From positions 186,001 to 250,000 of the forward strand of contig CBDBUW010000013.1 of assembly GCA_965212195.1 (NCBI GenBank): a stretch of DNA of 64,000 nucleotides, read 5' to 3'. A program made the position numbers and the translations under genes. Of the stretch, positions 43,969 through 53,530 are shown piece by piece. This stretch comes from JAJCYK01 sp965212195. GTDB lineage: Bacteria > Bacteroidota > Bacteroidia > Cytophagales > Cyclobacteriaceae. Every line of letters begins with the position of its first letter. Position 1 is the first letter of the stretch. The notes beneath the pieces were generated by a model that saw only the letters and a program-made list of their open reading frames with translations, searched no databases and was not told the DNA's origin.

Positions 43969-44682
43969 TCATTCCTCGGGTTGTTCCGGGGTATAAAGCG
44001 CTTGTGAGGACTTATAAGAAAGGGTAGTGGCATAAAGATCTACCAGTATATGCAGTAAAATGGGCAGCCACAACGATTTGGTCAATAGAAATGCTCCTGT
44101 AAATATCAAAGCCAGCACAAAGGCACCCAAGGTATTTTTAATTCCCGTGGATGTCAAGTGGGCCAAGGCGAAAGGGAGGTTAGCCAGAATGATAGCAGGC
44201 ACCAGGGGCATGTAATTTGAAAGGAACCACAGCAAAAACCCTCTGTAAATGATCTCTTCACATATCCCTGCCACCAAAGAAACCAGGATCACTGTCTTGT
44301 ACTCCCTGGCATTGTTGGGCATCAAAAATTGCACCCGGGAGTTCTGCTGAGAAATTTTATAGGCGCTCTGCGGGGTTATTTTCACAAGATTGAGCAGCCA
44401 TAAGCCCAAAAAGGAAAGGGCAAATAACCCCACTACCGGCAGAGGTTTGGCAATGAAACCCAGTCCTATAGTATTAAGATCCAATTGATCTACGAATAAG
44501 GGTAGCATGGCCAAGATGGTTAGCAGTATCAACTGAATAATGGTAAAGCGATATACTTCCACTTTTTTGTGTGGCTGCTCCAGCAACATTTGATGGGTTT
44601 TACCGCCATACAAAAGGGCATAGGTGGGAAATAGTATCCCCACAATGAACGCTGCTGCAAAATATAAACTAACTGTTTCCAT
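43969..44682 (-). CDS. CPBP-family intramembrane glutamic/metalloprotease
   Basis: Polytopic membrane protein of 237 residues, seven or eight helices. CPBP signature complete: EE(I)IYRG with Glu142, Glu143 and Arg147, then FALAHL (His175) and HILVDL (His211, Asp215). Such proteins include Rce1-like prenyl-protein proteases and bacteriocin self-immunity proteins. It overlaps the AraC gene by 14 bases and is followed closely by the broken AHSA1 gene. Substrate unknown. Confidence 0.92.
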   Translation of the reverse strand: METVSLYFAAAFIVGILFPTYALLYGGKTHQMLLEQPHKKVEVYRFTIIQLILLTILAMLPLFVDQLDLNTIGLGFIAKPLPVVGLFALSFLGLWLLNLVKITPQSAYKISQQNSRVQFLMPNNAREYKTVILVSLVAGICEEIIYRGFLLWFLSNYMPLVPAIILANLPFALAHLTSTGIKNTLGAFVLALIFTGAFLLTKSLWLPILLHILVDLYATTLSYKSSQALYTPEQPEE

Positions 44683-45286
44683 GTTGGGTGTGACTTAAAA
44701 GTTGTTGCCAGATCTTTTGGTTTTCGGCGATTACAAATTTGTTCTTGACTAATGCCAGGGCCTTGTCATCTGTTGAAATTATTTTGGGCATTACGGACAT
44801 CACTTTGGCCTGCTTGAGATCCTCCTCGGTATACCCTTTTTCGATCATCAATTCCTTCAGTTTGTCCACCACATTATCCAAGGCCGCCTTTACTTCATGC
44901 AGTTCCTCTACCTCGAAAGTCTTGATGATTATGTTTTCCGGTCCCATATCGGTTTCTTCACGTATTTTTTGAGCTATGGACTTCAAATCATCCGGGGCAA
45001 TGGCATGATGCTTCTTGAAGGCTCGGCTAAACGTTTCGTAGTCCTTATATCCTAATTGCCAGGTTAGCTCGTGTACCGTTTTACTACCACCGACAAGCGT
45101 TTGGAACGCTTTGTTCATCTTTATTTCTTCAATGAACTGGAACGGTGTGCGGCCGGTATCCCGTTTAAAGGTGCGGTGAAAATGGCCTGGCGACATGCAC
45201 GCTACCTCTGCCAGATCTTTTAATCCTAGCTTAGAGGCCAAGTGGTCTTCGATATGATCTAAAACTTTGCTGATTCGGGCATCCAT
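44669..45286 (-). CDS. AraC-family transcriptional regulator
   Basis: AraC-type protein of 205 residues with the DNA-binding HTH pair at the N-terminus: first helix-turn-helix about residues 15-60 (LGLKDLAEVACMSPGHFHRT; FKRDTGRTPFQFIEE), second about 65-105 (TWQLGYKDYETFSRAFKKHH). The C-terminal half lacks a clear cupin and has a KELMIEKGYTEEDLKQ helical region, a small effector part. It is the first gene of an overlapping AraC-CPBP-AHSA1 transcript and probably controls it. Confidence 0.93.
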   Translation of the reverse strand: MDARISKVLDHIEDHLASKLGLKDLAEVACMSPGHFHRTFKRDTGRTPFQFIEEIKMNKAFQTLVGGSKTVHELTWQLGYKDYETFSRAFKKHHAIAPDDLKSIAQKIREETDMGPENIIIKTFEVEELHEVKAALDNVVDKLKELMIEKGYTEEDLKQAKVMSVMPKIISTDDKALALVKNKFVIAENQKIWQQLLSHTQHGNS

Positions 45287-45498
45287 AGATCAAATGTAAG
45301 CATTGTTCCCAGTTGCCTGTATGACGAATCTTGTGATTCTAGCTAGGCGAATATCGATTTCTGGTGCGTTTGACGGAGTTAGGGTCTCCGATTATCAAAA
45401 CTGCTACTTACAATAGGCAATTGGAGCATGATTGGGACAATCCGGCATAGCTAAAGAACTTATGTTATTTTTTGCGATTGACACTAGTATTTTGTTTA

Positions 45499-45560
45499 GG
45501 AAAACCCCACCACCCACCTGTTTTCAGGTTAGGAATTAGGAGTGTCTGCCTTTGAAAATT
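45499..45560 (-). repeat. G-rich repeat element, copy 4 (inverted)
   Basis: On the minus strand reads AGACACTCCTAATTCCTAAC, then CTGAAAAC and AGGTGGGTGGTGGGG, matching copy 3 most closely. The spacer 45287-45593 holds this copy and otherwise no gene was seen. Confidence 0.6.
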
Positions 45561-45593
45561 GTTGGAATTAATTGCTTGCGGGCACCGTAGCCC

Positions 45594-47576
45594 CTACATA
45601 TATTCCTCACGAAAGCCAGCAGCATACTCCAGAAAAAAATCTACCGCCTCCGGATTCCGTACGGCGTCTTTTTTAAGACTTCCGGAGACGTCCATGCCCA
45701 TTAATATTTTCTTGATCGGTACTTCCATTTTCTTTCCACTTAAAGTGTAGGGGATGTCTGGAACCTCTTTAATGAAATCAGGAACATGCCGGGGAGAACA
45801 ATGTTTCCGCAGCCTTCGCACGATCTCCTGCTGGAGCTTATCATTTAATGAGGTTTGCTTATCCAAAAGCAAAAATAATGGCATAACATCATTACCGTCC
45901 CCACGTTCAACATTGACTACCAGGCTATCCTGTATCCCGGGAATCCCGTTCAACACACTGTATATCTCGGCAGTGCCTATACGAATGCCTTTGCGATTCA
46001 AGGTAGCATCAGCCCGTCCCTGAATGGTCAGGGAGCCGTCTTCAAAAACCTTTACCCAATCCCCATGCCACCAGACTCCGGGAAACTGTTCAAAGTAAGA
46101 GGACAGGTAACGCTGGTTATCTGGATCTTGCCAGAAAAATACCGGCATCGAGGGCATTGGTTTTTCTACCACCATTTCACCTAAGCTGCCAATGACTTCC
46201 TTTCCATTTTCGTCATAAGCTTTTAAAGCACAACCTAAAGCCCGGCTCTGAATGCGCCCTCTGATAACCGGCAGATAGGCACTCCCCCCCACGAAAGCCG
46301 TACAAACATCGGTGCCACCACTCATAGAGCAAAGCCAGACATCTGAACTGACATTTTGGTACACCCAATCGAACAGTTCTTCCGAGAGGGGTGCGCCAGT
46401 GGAACTAAGAGAGCGCAACTTTCTGAGGTTGTGGATTTTACAAGGTTGAAGATCTTGCTTCATACAAGCATTCAAAAAAGGGGGACTGGTTCCGAAATGG
46501 TGCACTGGAAGTTGTTCACAGAGTTCCCATAGCACGTTAAGGTCAGGATAACCCGGACTGCCATCAAAAAGCACCGGAGTAGCTCCCATCAGCATGCTAG
46601 CCACCAGAAAATTCCACATCATCCAGCCGGTGGTAGTATACCAGAAATAGTGGTCCCCTTTACGGGTATCATTGTGGAAAGCGTGATACTTTAAGTGCTC
46701 TAATAAAACACCTCCATGAGAATGGGTAATGGCTTTAGGCTTTCCGGTGGTACCGGAAGAGTACAATACCCAAATGGGATGGTTAAAGGGAACTGCGGTA
46801 AAGGTCAATTCCCCTTCATCCACTTGAAATTGAGCAAGCATGTGCTCCCAAATAATCAAATTCGAAAAATCAGGTATACTGGACTGATTTAAATATGGAA
46901 TGAGAACCGTATTTCGAATGCTGCTGATACCAGCGATGATTTGCTTGATCTCGTGAAGTCTGTCATATTCTTTTCCGTTGTACCGGTAGCCGTCTACCGT
47001 CAGGAACAACTTGGGATGTATCTGGGAAAAACGATCGATCGCGGTGTTTACCCCGAAGTCGGGGGAGCAGCATGACCAGATAGCGCCTAAGCTGTTCACT
47101 GCCAGAAAAGCAATGATGGCTTGTGGTATGTTAGGCAGATAGGCGGCTACACAATCCCCTTTAACAATACCTTGCGCACGCAGGTACCGTTGCAAAGCCA
47201 GCACCTGGTTTTCCAACTGGGGCCAGGACATCTCGGATTTTTTTTGGATTTCAGACTGGTAAATGAGAGCGGGTCGTGAGCTTTTATGACGGAAGATATG
47301 TTCGGCGTAGTTCAAGGTGGAGCCGGTAAACCATTGAACATCCGGCATCTCCCGGTACCACAATACATTTTGATAAGGTTGGTGGGCCAGAATATTAAAA
47401 TAGTCCCAGATGCATTCCCAGAATTCCTCGATCTGCTCGGTGGACCATTGCCACATAGCCTGGTAGTTATCAAAGCGTAGCCCCTTATGCTCAAGCAGCC
47501 AGAGCTCAAATTTCTTTAAGTTGGATTGTTGGATAAATTGTGGGTCGGGCTCCCATAGTATTTCGCGTACACTCAT
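45594..47576 (-). CDS. aacS: Acetoacetyl-CoA synthetase
   Basis: Adenylate-forming acetoacetate-CoA ligase of 660 residues, full family length. It activates acetoacetate with ATP and CoA, linking ketone bodies and leucine catabolism to acetyl-CoA metabolism. N-terminal start LWEPDPQFIQQSNLKKFELW is characteristic of the ACS/AACS group. AMP-binding motif VLYSSGTTGKPKAITHSHGG (about residues 275-295), TGWMMWNFLV, and the C-terminal core GDWV, GRADATLNRKGIRIGTAEIY and SGKKMEVPIKK (catalytic lysine). Distinguished from acetyl-CoA synthetase by the AACS-type N-terminus. Confidence 0.93.
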   Translation of the reverse strand: MSVREILWEPDPQFIQQSNLKKFELWLLEHKGLRFDNYQAMWQWSTEQIEEFWECIWDYFNILAHQPYQNVLWYREMPDVQWFTGSTLNYAEHIFRHKSSRPALIYQSEIQKKSEMSWPQLENQVLALQRYLRAQGIVKGDCVAAYLPNIPQAIIAFLAVNSLGAIWSCCSPDFGVNTAIDRFSQIHPKLFLTVDGYRYNGKEYDRLHEIKQIIAGISSIRNTVLIPYLNQSSIPDFSNLIIWEHMLAQFQVDEGELTFTAVPFNHPIWVLYSSGTTGKPKAITHSHGGVLLEHLKYHAFHNDTRKGDHYFWYTTTGWMMWNFLVASMLMGATPVLFDGSPGYPDLNVLWELCEQLPVHHFGTSPPFLNACMKQDLQPCKIHNLRKLRSLSSTGAPLSEELFDWVYQNVSSDVWLCSMSGGTDVCTAFVGGSAYLPVIRGRIQSRALGCALKAYDENGKEVIGSLGEMVVEKPMPSMPVFFWQDPDNQRYLSSYFEQFPGVWWHGDWVKVFEDGSLTIQGRADATLNRKGIRIGTAEIYSVLNGIPGIQDSLVVNVERGDGNDVMPLFLLLDKQTSLNDKLQQEIVRRLRKHCSPRHVPDFIKEVPDIPYTLSGKKMEVPIKKILMGMDVSGSLKKDAVRNPEAVDFFLEYAAGFREEYM

Positions 47577-47814
47577 GTGCTAGGTGTTCTTCTTCAAATG
47601 CCTTTGGTGCTTACCAGGTAATATTGTGTTCCAATCATTTGCTCCAATTTTCTCACATTTTTTAAATCGGATTTGGCTAAAAATATGCGCCTGGGCCGAT
47701 TAATAAACTTACTAAAAATTGAGGTGGCGTTATAGCCATCCTGGTGGCCCTTTGAGCTTCTTTAATGTTACACTATCACTAGAGCCCTATAGTCACTAAG
47801 TCTTAATCGTGAAT

Positions 47815-48171
47815 CTAACTTTCTTCCATAGGGGTGATTAGTCCTACAGTATTTCCCGCCACATCCTGAAACCAGGCAAAAACCCGCCCGTCGGGCAAGT
47901 CTATAGGACCGATCAATCTTTTACCGCCCTTTGATTCTATGGCTTGCAGGTCTTTGGCAATGGTCTCCGTCTCAATATAGATATTGATGTACCTATGGGG
48001 TTCATGGCCAAGTTCCGTAATGTGCCCGGGGATGCCTTTTTCTGTTCCGGCATCAATGACCGCGGATATGCCGCTGGGGGTAATGCTCCAATCGAATACA
48101 TCTCGATAAAATGCTGCAGTTTGTGATAGGTTGTCGCAACCGATCTCAAAATGGATTACTGGTTTGCTCAT
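47815..48171 (-). CDS. VOC family protein
   Basis: Vicinal-oxygen-chelate fold protein of 118 residues: MSKPVIHFEIGCDNLSQTAA, RDVFDW and the C-terminal DLPDGRVFAWFQDVAGNTVG end are typical of glyoxalase-like superfamily members (as in the copy at 35647). HFEIG supplies the first possible metal His. Cytoplasmic; substrate unknown. Confidence 0.88.
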   Translation of the reverse strand: MSKPVIHFEIGCDNLSQTAAFYRDVFDWSITPSGISAVIDAGTEKGIPGHITELGHEPHRYINIYIETETIAKDLQAIESKGGKRLIGPIDLPDGRVFAWFQDVAGNTVGLITPMEES

Positions 48172-48262
48172 AGTTTTCTTTATTTTATGACTGACAGGTT
48201 TTATTGATCCTGTTGATTTTTCTCACTTTGCTAACTCTGTGATTTAACTAAAATGGTTGTTG

Positions 48263-48613
48263 TCAGTTAAACCAAACGGCATATCGTCGTCTTCTAAGTT
48301 CCAGGGCCAATTGCTTTTCCATTTTTAAGGCTTCCGATCGACTGGACATTGGTTTGATGTGGTTATAAAGACTGGGACGTAAATAGGTGCCGTACTTTTG
48401 AACGAAATAGGAGGAAAGTTTATGACCCTTCTTGTTTCTATAACCCGTTTTATGTTGTTGAAAGCGCTCTTGAGGAGTTTTGCTAGTCATACCCACGTAA
48501 AGGCATTCCAACACACCATTGAATTGTGGGTTTGCTTCTCGAAACCGGTGATTTTCAGTATAAACACGTTTCGATAACTCTACCACATAAACACAATACT
48601 GTCTTTTAGGCAT
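48263..48613 (-). CDS. GIY-YIG nuclease-superfamily protein
   Basis: Protein of 116 residues carrying one GIY-YIG-like domain: YCVYVVELSK at the start, ECLYVGMTSKTPQERFQQHK with the YVG (YIG) turn and catalytic-type Arg50, and a C-terminal Glu in ALKMEKQLALELRRRRY. Small stand-alone members are of unknown role, though related domains cut DNA. Spacers on both sides contain short periodic CGCAAAG-type repeats. Confidence 0.8.
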   Translation of the reverse strand: MPKRQYCVYVVELSKRVYTENHRFREANPQFNGVLECLYVGMTSKTPQERFQQHKTGYRNKKGHKLSSYFVQKYGTYLRPSLYNHIKPMSSRSEALKMEKQLALELRRRRYAVWFN

Positions 48614-48745
48614 TGGCTATTCGTTTCCTAGCTCCATAATTCCATTGGACAATCGTTCCCAGCGGTAATATCGCAGAGCGACGCAAAGGAGCGCTATGCA
48701 TTGCATGAAGTAGGTTAACATGGTTCAACTAACTACTTGATCCAT

Positions 48746-49639
48746 CTATAAAAATTTTTGTAAGTTCTTTTTAAAGTAGTCAGCGCTGGCTTCGGCGCTT
48801 TTAAGAGGACTGTGAGTAAAGTTTCCACCCTGTTCTATATAATAATATTCAAGGCCTGACTGCTTTGGATCCGGAAGGATTTTTAGATAGTCTATGGATC
48901 CGTTTCCAAGCTCCGTATAATCTCGAGTGATTTTATCCATGTCCTTTATGTGCCACATGACATAGCGACCGGGATGGTCTTTGATCCATTCTTTGGGGGT
49001 ACGTTTTGAGGAATGCATTACCCAATACAGGTCCATTTGCAGTTTAACCAAAGAGGGTTCGGTCTCTTTTAAAATAATGTCATATCCGGTTTGCCCATTA
49101 TGATCCTCAAATTCATACCCATGATTGTGATAGGCAAAACCCAAGCCCGCTGAACTGATTTGTTCGCCAATTATATTGAGCCTTTCAGCCATCAACTTGA
49201 AGTTATTCAAGGTTCTTTGCTCTGGTGCTATCCAAGGCCAGGTGATGTAGGGGCTGTTTAGGGCCTGGGCGCCTTTTATACATTGATCTACAAATCGTTT
49301 TAAGTACTCCAAGGGTTTGGAGAGGTAAGAGGAAAAACCGTAATGACCGCTGGTGACCGTGAGTTCTAAATCCTCCAGTAAATTCTTGAACTCTGTCGCT
49401 TTGAATCCATAGTAGGTGATCTTTTGCTCATCAAAACCATAAATTTCGAAGTCTTCATATCCCATGGCTTTAAGGGCCTTCAAGGTACCAGGAGCGTCAC
49501 GAACCATATCTTCATGCACACTAAAAAGCTGCAGGCCCATTTTGTAGTCAGGTTTTTCCATAAATGAAAAAGTTTCTATTGGAAATAGGGAGGCGGTTCC
49601 CAGAACGCCGGCTTGTGTCAGAAATTTCCTTCTATTCAT
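48746..49639 (-). CDS. Tat-exported sugar phosphate isomerase/epimerase (TIM barrel)
   Basis: TIM-barrel sugar isomerase of 297 residues with Tat signal MNRRKFLTQAGVLGTASLFP. Motifs: GYEDFEIYGFDEQ, FAYHNHGYEFED (HNH), KLQMDLYWVMH and a C-terminal EYYYIEQGGN supply the metal set of the AP-endonuclease-2/xylose-isomerase fold. Paralogue of 14130-15092 with the same exported layout. In the spacer toward the SGNH gene are several short periodic repeats. Confidence 0.9.
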   Translation of the reverse strand: MNRRKFLTQAGVLGTASLFPIETFSFMEKPDYKMGLQLFSVHEDMVRDAPGTLKALKAMGYEDFEIYGFDEQKITYYGFKATEFKNLLEDLELTVTSGHYGFSSYLSKPLEYLKRFVDQCIKGAQALNSPYITWPWIAPEQRTLNNFKLMAERLNIIGEQISSAGLGFAYHNHGYEFEDHNGQTGYDIILKETEPSLVKLQMDLYWVMHSSKRTPKEWIKDHPGRYVMWHIKDMDKITRDYTELGNGSIDYLKILPDPKQSGLEYYYIEQGGNFTHSPLKSAEASADYFKKNLQKFL

Positions 49640-49684
49640 AGTGACGAGAATTGACCTGGAAAATATTACTTTTTAAATTAATGT

Positions 49685-49880
49685 TATACACTGAGTAACA
49701 CAAAGAATACACTAAGTACCACAAAGTCAGTGAAACCTTCCCGGTGTTTTTAGCTATGTCGCTAAGCGACGCCAAGCAGCGCTAAATACCGCAAAGTTAT
49801 AGGGCGGTACATTTTATCTGTGGAACTATATTCTCATCTCCGTGGTCCTTTGGGCCTTCTTTGCGTTTCTCCGTGTAACA
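49685..49880. repeat. Degenerate 10-11-bp periodic repeats
   Basis: CACTGAGTAA / CACAAAGAATA / CACTAAGTAC / CACAAAGTCAG (about 49688-49732), then CGCTAAGCGA / CGCCAAGCAG / CGCTAAATAC / CGCAAAGTTA (about 49760-49800), and the opposite strand of the same motif near 49840-49880 (CACGGAGAAACGCAAAGAAG). All share the CnC(n)AAG-N3-5 core. Confidence 0.55.
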
Positions 49881-49893
49881 ACTTAGGCTCAAC

Positions 49894-51654
49894 TTAATCT
49901 TGCAACACTTTTTGCAATTCCTTTGCCATAATACGGTACCCCTTACTATTCGGGTGTAAACCATCTGAGAATAACGATTCATCTACTTGTCCATCCTTCA
50001 TCAACAATGCCTGGCCAATGTCGGCAAATTCAATCCGCTCCGTATTTGCCAATTGCGAAATTTTGAGGTTAAGTCTTACTACTTGTTGCTCTCTTCCTGT
50101 TCGGGGTAATACTCCTATCATTAAAATTTTACAAGTAGGTTGACGAATACGAATGGCTTTTATCAATTCTTCTAATCCCCTGATAATTTCAGTTTCGGTA
50201 TTAAGATGCAGGTTGTTGGTGCCAATCATTAAGATTACCTGCTCCGCTGCGAAACCATCCAATTCGTCGTGGTAAACCCTCCAGAGCACATTTTCTATAC
50301 GGTCCCAACCAAAACCAAAATTGCGTATCTCCAAAGTTTCCATGGTGCTTTCCCAGGAATCTTTTCCATTGACCACAGATATCTTTGGCTCTCCTCCCCA
50401 AAAATTGACTATGGAATTACCAAAAAGGCAGGTTTTAGGTGGGTTTATTTTGTTTAATTCCAAGATTTTTTGATGTCTGTCTTCCCACTGGTAAACCGCA
50501 ATATCCCTGCTCTGGGTTTTAGGAATGGTGGTGGAGATGGTCCCCAATGGTTCGTTCAGTACCTCCCGTATTAATTTTTCATAAGCATCGGCATACTGCA
50601 GCATTCCCAGATCATTGGGGTGAATAGTGTCTACATAGGAGTCAAAGTCTAGGCCCAGTTTTTCTTTCCGTAAATAGAATAGTTTAGCATATCCTTCCGA
50701 TTTTAGATGATTAAAAGCCCTGCTCAATTCTTTATTTAGTTCGAGATATTTATCAGCGCTTTTTTGGTTGGTCAAGTGGTCGGCATAACCCACGTGGGCT
50801 GTTAAAATTATAGGAACTTCAGGCCTTTTTTCCCTTAGTTTCTTCACTGCATTAATTGTCAGTTGATAGGTATCATGTTCCCCGGGTCTCAAATTTGGCA
50901 GGCAATCCAAGATGTACAGTTTGGCATCGATTTCTGCCAGCAGGTTTATTAGTTCAGATTCTAGTCTGCCGTTACCGGAAAAGCCAAGATTGATAAGGGG
51001 TCTTTCCAGTTTTCGCTCCAGAATATTTGTCCAGGCCATCCCCGGACGTGAAGCGCAAGCCCCCTGACAAATGGAAGTACCGTAAGTTACAATGGGCTTC
51101 TCTTGTCTAACCGGTAATACTTCGAAAACAAAAGCCTGATCAACTCCTACTTCCAAAGTCTCTACTTCGTTGTATAGCGGTAAAAACAGTTGATATTCTC
51201 TGCCGTATTTTAAATAATTCTCATCTGTATTGTTGATCACAAAGGAATAACTGGATTCTTTGTCGAGCTCATAGGACCCCCAACATCGCAGCCATTCACC
51301 GTCATAGGATTTACTATAAAGATCCACACCGCTAACTCCGGTAGCCGGCATGTGCGGGAAAGCAACCTTGCCTGTTACCTGGTACTTAATTTGAATGCGG
51401 CTGGCATTAGTCCAAAAACGTACGGAGAGTCCTGCCGACTGCCTGGAAAGATCCCATACTGCTGATCTAACCTGCTCTTGCGCTCTAGCAGGAAGCCGGT
51501 GAAAGATGGACTGGACTTCATGGGGCCAGGCTTGTCCCGAAATTACCGGGTGCTCACTCTCAGCTGGGTTCCACCATTTTATATCAGCATTCTCTTGAGC
51601 AAAAGCACTCTGGACAATACTTATAATCAACAATAGGATTATGGTACTCTTCAT
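49894..51654 (-). CDS. Secreted double SGNH/GDSL hydrolase
   Basis: Exported esterase of 586 residues (signal ISIVQSAFAQ) with two SGNH domains. A beta-sandwich (about 20-180) precedes domain 1: GTSICQG (Ser194), Gly at GFSGN, Asn at LPNLRPGEHD, and DTIHPNDLG (Asp342/His345). Domain 2 has FGNSIVNFW (Ser414), MIGTNNLHLN (Asn), and FSDGLHPNSKGY (Asp/His about 565-569). Two complete active sites in one chain are uncommon; each member of the family deacylates sugars (CE3/CE20-type or sulfated glycan esters). Probably on glycan debranching in the periplasm; substrate unknown. Confidence 0.88.
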   Translation of the reverse strand: MKSTIILLLIISIVQSAFAQENADIKWWNPAESEHPVISGQAWPHEVQSIFHRLPARAQEQVRSAVWDLSRQSAGLSVRFWTNASRIQIKYQVTGKVAFPHMPATGVSGVDLYSKSYDGEWLRCWGSYELDKESSYSFVINNTDENYLKYGREYQLFLPLYNEVETLEVGVDQAFVFEVLPVRQEKPIVTYGTSICQGACASRPGMAWTNILERKLERPLINLGFSGNGRLESELINLLAEIDAKLYILDCLPNLRPGEHDTYQLTINAVKKLREKRPEVPIILTAHVGYADHLTNQKSADKYLELNKELSRAFNHLKSEGYAKLFYLRKEKLGLDFDSYVDTIHPNDLGMLQYADAYEKLIREVLNEPLGTISTTIPKTQSRDIAVYQWEDRHQKILELNKINPPKTCLFGNSIVNFWGGEPKISVVNGKDSWESTMETLEIRNFGFGWDRIENVLWRVYHDELDGFAAEQVILMIGTNNLHLNTETEIIRGLEELIKAIRIRQPTCKILMIGVLPRTGREQQVVRLNLKISQLANTERIEFADIGQALLMKDGQVDESLFSDGLHPNSKGYRIMAKELQKVLQD

Positions 51655-51814
51655 ATTTTGGTTGTTTGGGAAACGATGCTATAGCATACGGGCTGGTTTG
51701 ATTACCTTCTAAAAGATAATGAAAAGTATCGTTTCCTGGATATTAGTGGATGGTGAGCCCTGTCTTTTATCCGTTGATGGACTCAGCACCTATTTTTAGA
51801 ATTGCTATATTCGT

Positions 51815-53530
51815 TCAATTCTCCAGCACCTGCTTCCCCTCCAAAAGCAGGGGCTTTAATTGCGCATAGTCTACATCTTGAACTGGAATGTCTCTATCAA
51901 TCGCTAAACTGGCGGCAGCGGCGGCTGATTGGCCCAGTACCATGAATACAGGTTCCATACGGATAGACCCAAAGGCAATATGCGAAGCGCTTAAACAGAC
52001 GGGCACCAGCAGATTGTGGCACTCCTCTCTTTTTGGGACAATCGAGCGGTAACTGATGGGGTAGGGGGCTTGCACTTTGGCCTCCACGTTGCCTTCGTTC
52101 ATCGCCCACCCATCCTCGTTAACGTATCGCTGCACATGGTGGGAATCCATGCCGTAGGCCCCCATGCCTATAGCGTCTTCAGCCACGGTCAGGCCTTCGC
52201 AGTGGTATTGGGTCATGACGTATGCACCTTTCATGCGGCGCGCCTCACGAACGTATAGTTGTTCCTGCCAACCGTCTTCCCTGGCAAATTCGTCCTTGCA
52301 TGTGCCCCAGCGGGAGACTTCATCTCTGATATGCTCAGGCATCCGCGGGTGGTAGGCCAGTGTCCACATCAGACCTTTTTGATAGTCCCGATGTGCTTCG
52401 ATTATCTTTTCACGCTCTTCATAGCTTGCTTCGGGATAATGATAGTTTTGGCCGATAAAATCGGTGGAAAATCCGGTACGATTATTAGTGTCCGTTTTGC
52501 GATTGGGCATTTTAGAATTGATCCAGGGAAATCCCATTTCACCGGCCTCATAGTTTCGCAGCAACAGTTCGTAATGCTGTTCATTGTAACCATCTGGTTT
52601 CTCGAAAGCAATCCGGTTTTCCGGGTGATCTGTCAGGCACATGCGGAAACAGTAGGACTGGACGCGATGATCACCGTCGCCGAAGGTGCCAGGCCCGTGG
52701 GGATCAATGAAGGGCAGCAGACCACTACTGGAATCCCCTGGTACCAGAAAGGGATCTACGTCATTTGCAAAGTTATGGTTCAGTTGGTTGTGCGAGGGGT
52801 AACCGGTCATGGTGGTATCCGTGATGCGGGTATGGACACCGTTCAACGTTTCTTTGTAAGTGGTGTTTGATTCGCGTCCCACAATATATGAAACTCCGGC
52901 GGCAGCCATCAAATCGCCCTCATAAGTAGCATCGATAAAGACCTTTCCTTTATATTCTTCCCCTGACAACATGGTGATGGAAGTGATCCGGCCCCCTTCT
53001 TTCTTAATGCCCTTTGCCCGATCCAGCTTTTTATTTGTTATCACTTCTAAATGATGTGTTGCAATGAACGATTCAAAAACACTAAGTGCAGCGGAAGGCT
53101 CGAAGGTCCACATCGCATCTTCATTTGGATCTGTGCGGGTTTGCCCACCGTCCTGATACTCAGATCTCTGTTGCCAAACCCAATGGTCCGGATCTTGGTA
53201 ATGTTTATTGATGTTTTGGTAAAACTCCCGGGCTATACCCCCAATCACTTGTTTGTTACCAATGTCCGTCTGCCCCAACCCACCGGTAGTGAGCCCACCA
53301 ATATGGGAACCAGGTTCGATCACTATGACTGATTTTCCCAACCGTTGGCTTTGGATGGCTGCCGACAGGCCGGCAGAAGTGCCACCATAGATGACAATAT
53401 CATAAGTTTCTTGCTGTTGCTGACTGCTTTCACAGTCGGACAACAGCAGACCCGTAGTTAATAGGAACAAGTGGTAGAGGACCATCCTGAGTTTTATCAG
53501 CATGCTCTTGGAAGTCTTGATTGATTTCAC
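51815..53530 (-). CDS. FAD-dependent oxidoreductase (DUF-type, exported)
   Basis: FAD-dependent oxidoreductase of about 571 residues. The Rossmann GGTSAGLSAAIQ (about 49-60) is preceded by a hydrophobic segment (LFLLTTGLLLSDCESS), so it is exported or lipidated although the lipobox is not canonical. Further motifs: VIVIEPGSHIGGLTTGGLGQ, AREFYQNI, KVFIDATYEGDLMAAAG and C-terminal SIRMEPVFMVLGQSAAAAAS, the FAD-binding C-terminal GxxxG-like element. Members of this group are found in glycan-degradation clusters. Start uncertain among three close ATGs. Confidence 0.85.
   Translation of the reverse strand: MKSIKTSKSMLIKLRMVLYHLFLLTTGLLLSDCESSQQQQETYDIVIYGGTSAGLSAAIQSQRLGKSVIVIEPGSHIGGLTTGGLGQTDIGNKQVIGGIAREFYQNINKHYQDPDHWVWQQRSEYQDGGQTRTDPNEDAMWTFEPSAALSVFESFIATHHLEVITNKKLDRAKGIKKEGGRITSITMLSGEEYKGKVFIDATYEGDLMAAAGVSYIVGRESNTTYKETLNGVHTRITDTTMTGYPSHNQLNHNFANDVDPFLVPGDSSSGLLPFIDPHGPGTFGDGDHRVQSYCFRMCLTDHPENRIAFEKPDGYNEQHYELLLRNYEAGEMGFPWINSKMPNRKTDTNNRTGFSTDFIGQNYHYPEASYEEREKIIEAHRDYQKGLMWTLAYHPRMPEHIRDEVSRWGTCKDEFAREDGWQEQLYVREARRMKGAYVMTQYHCEGLTVAEDAIGMGAYGMDSHHVQRYVNEDGWAMNEGNVEAKVQAPYPISYRSIVPKREECHNLLVPVCLSASHIAFGSIRMEPVFMVLGQSAAAAASLAIDRDIPVQDVDYAQLKPLLLEGKQVLEN

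Noticed and set aside
35222..45560. G-rich repeats as a CRISPR array
   Set aside because: Only four copies, kilobases apart, in both orientations, with genes between and no cas genes.
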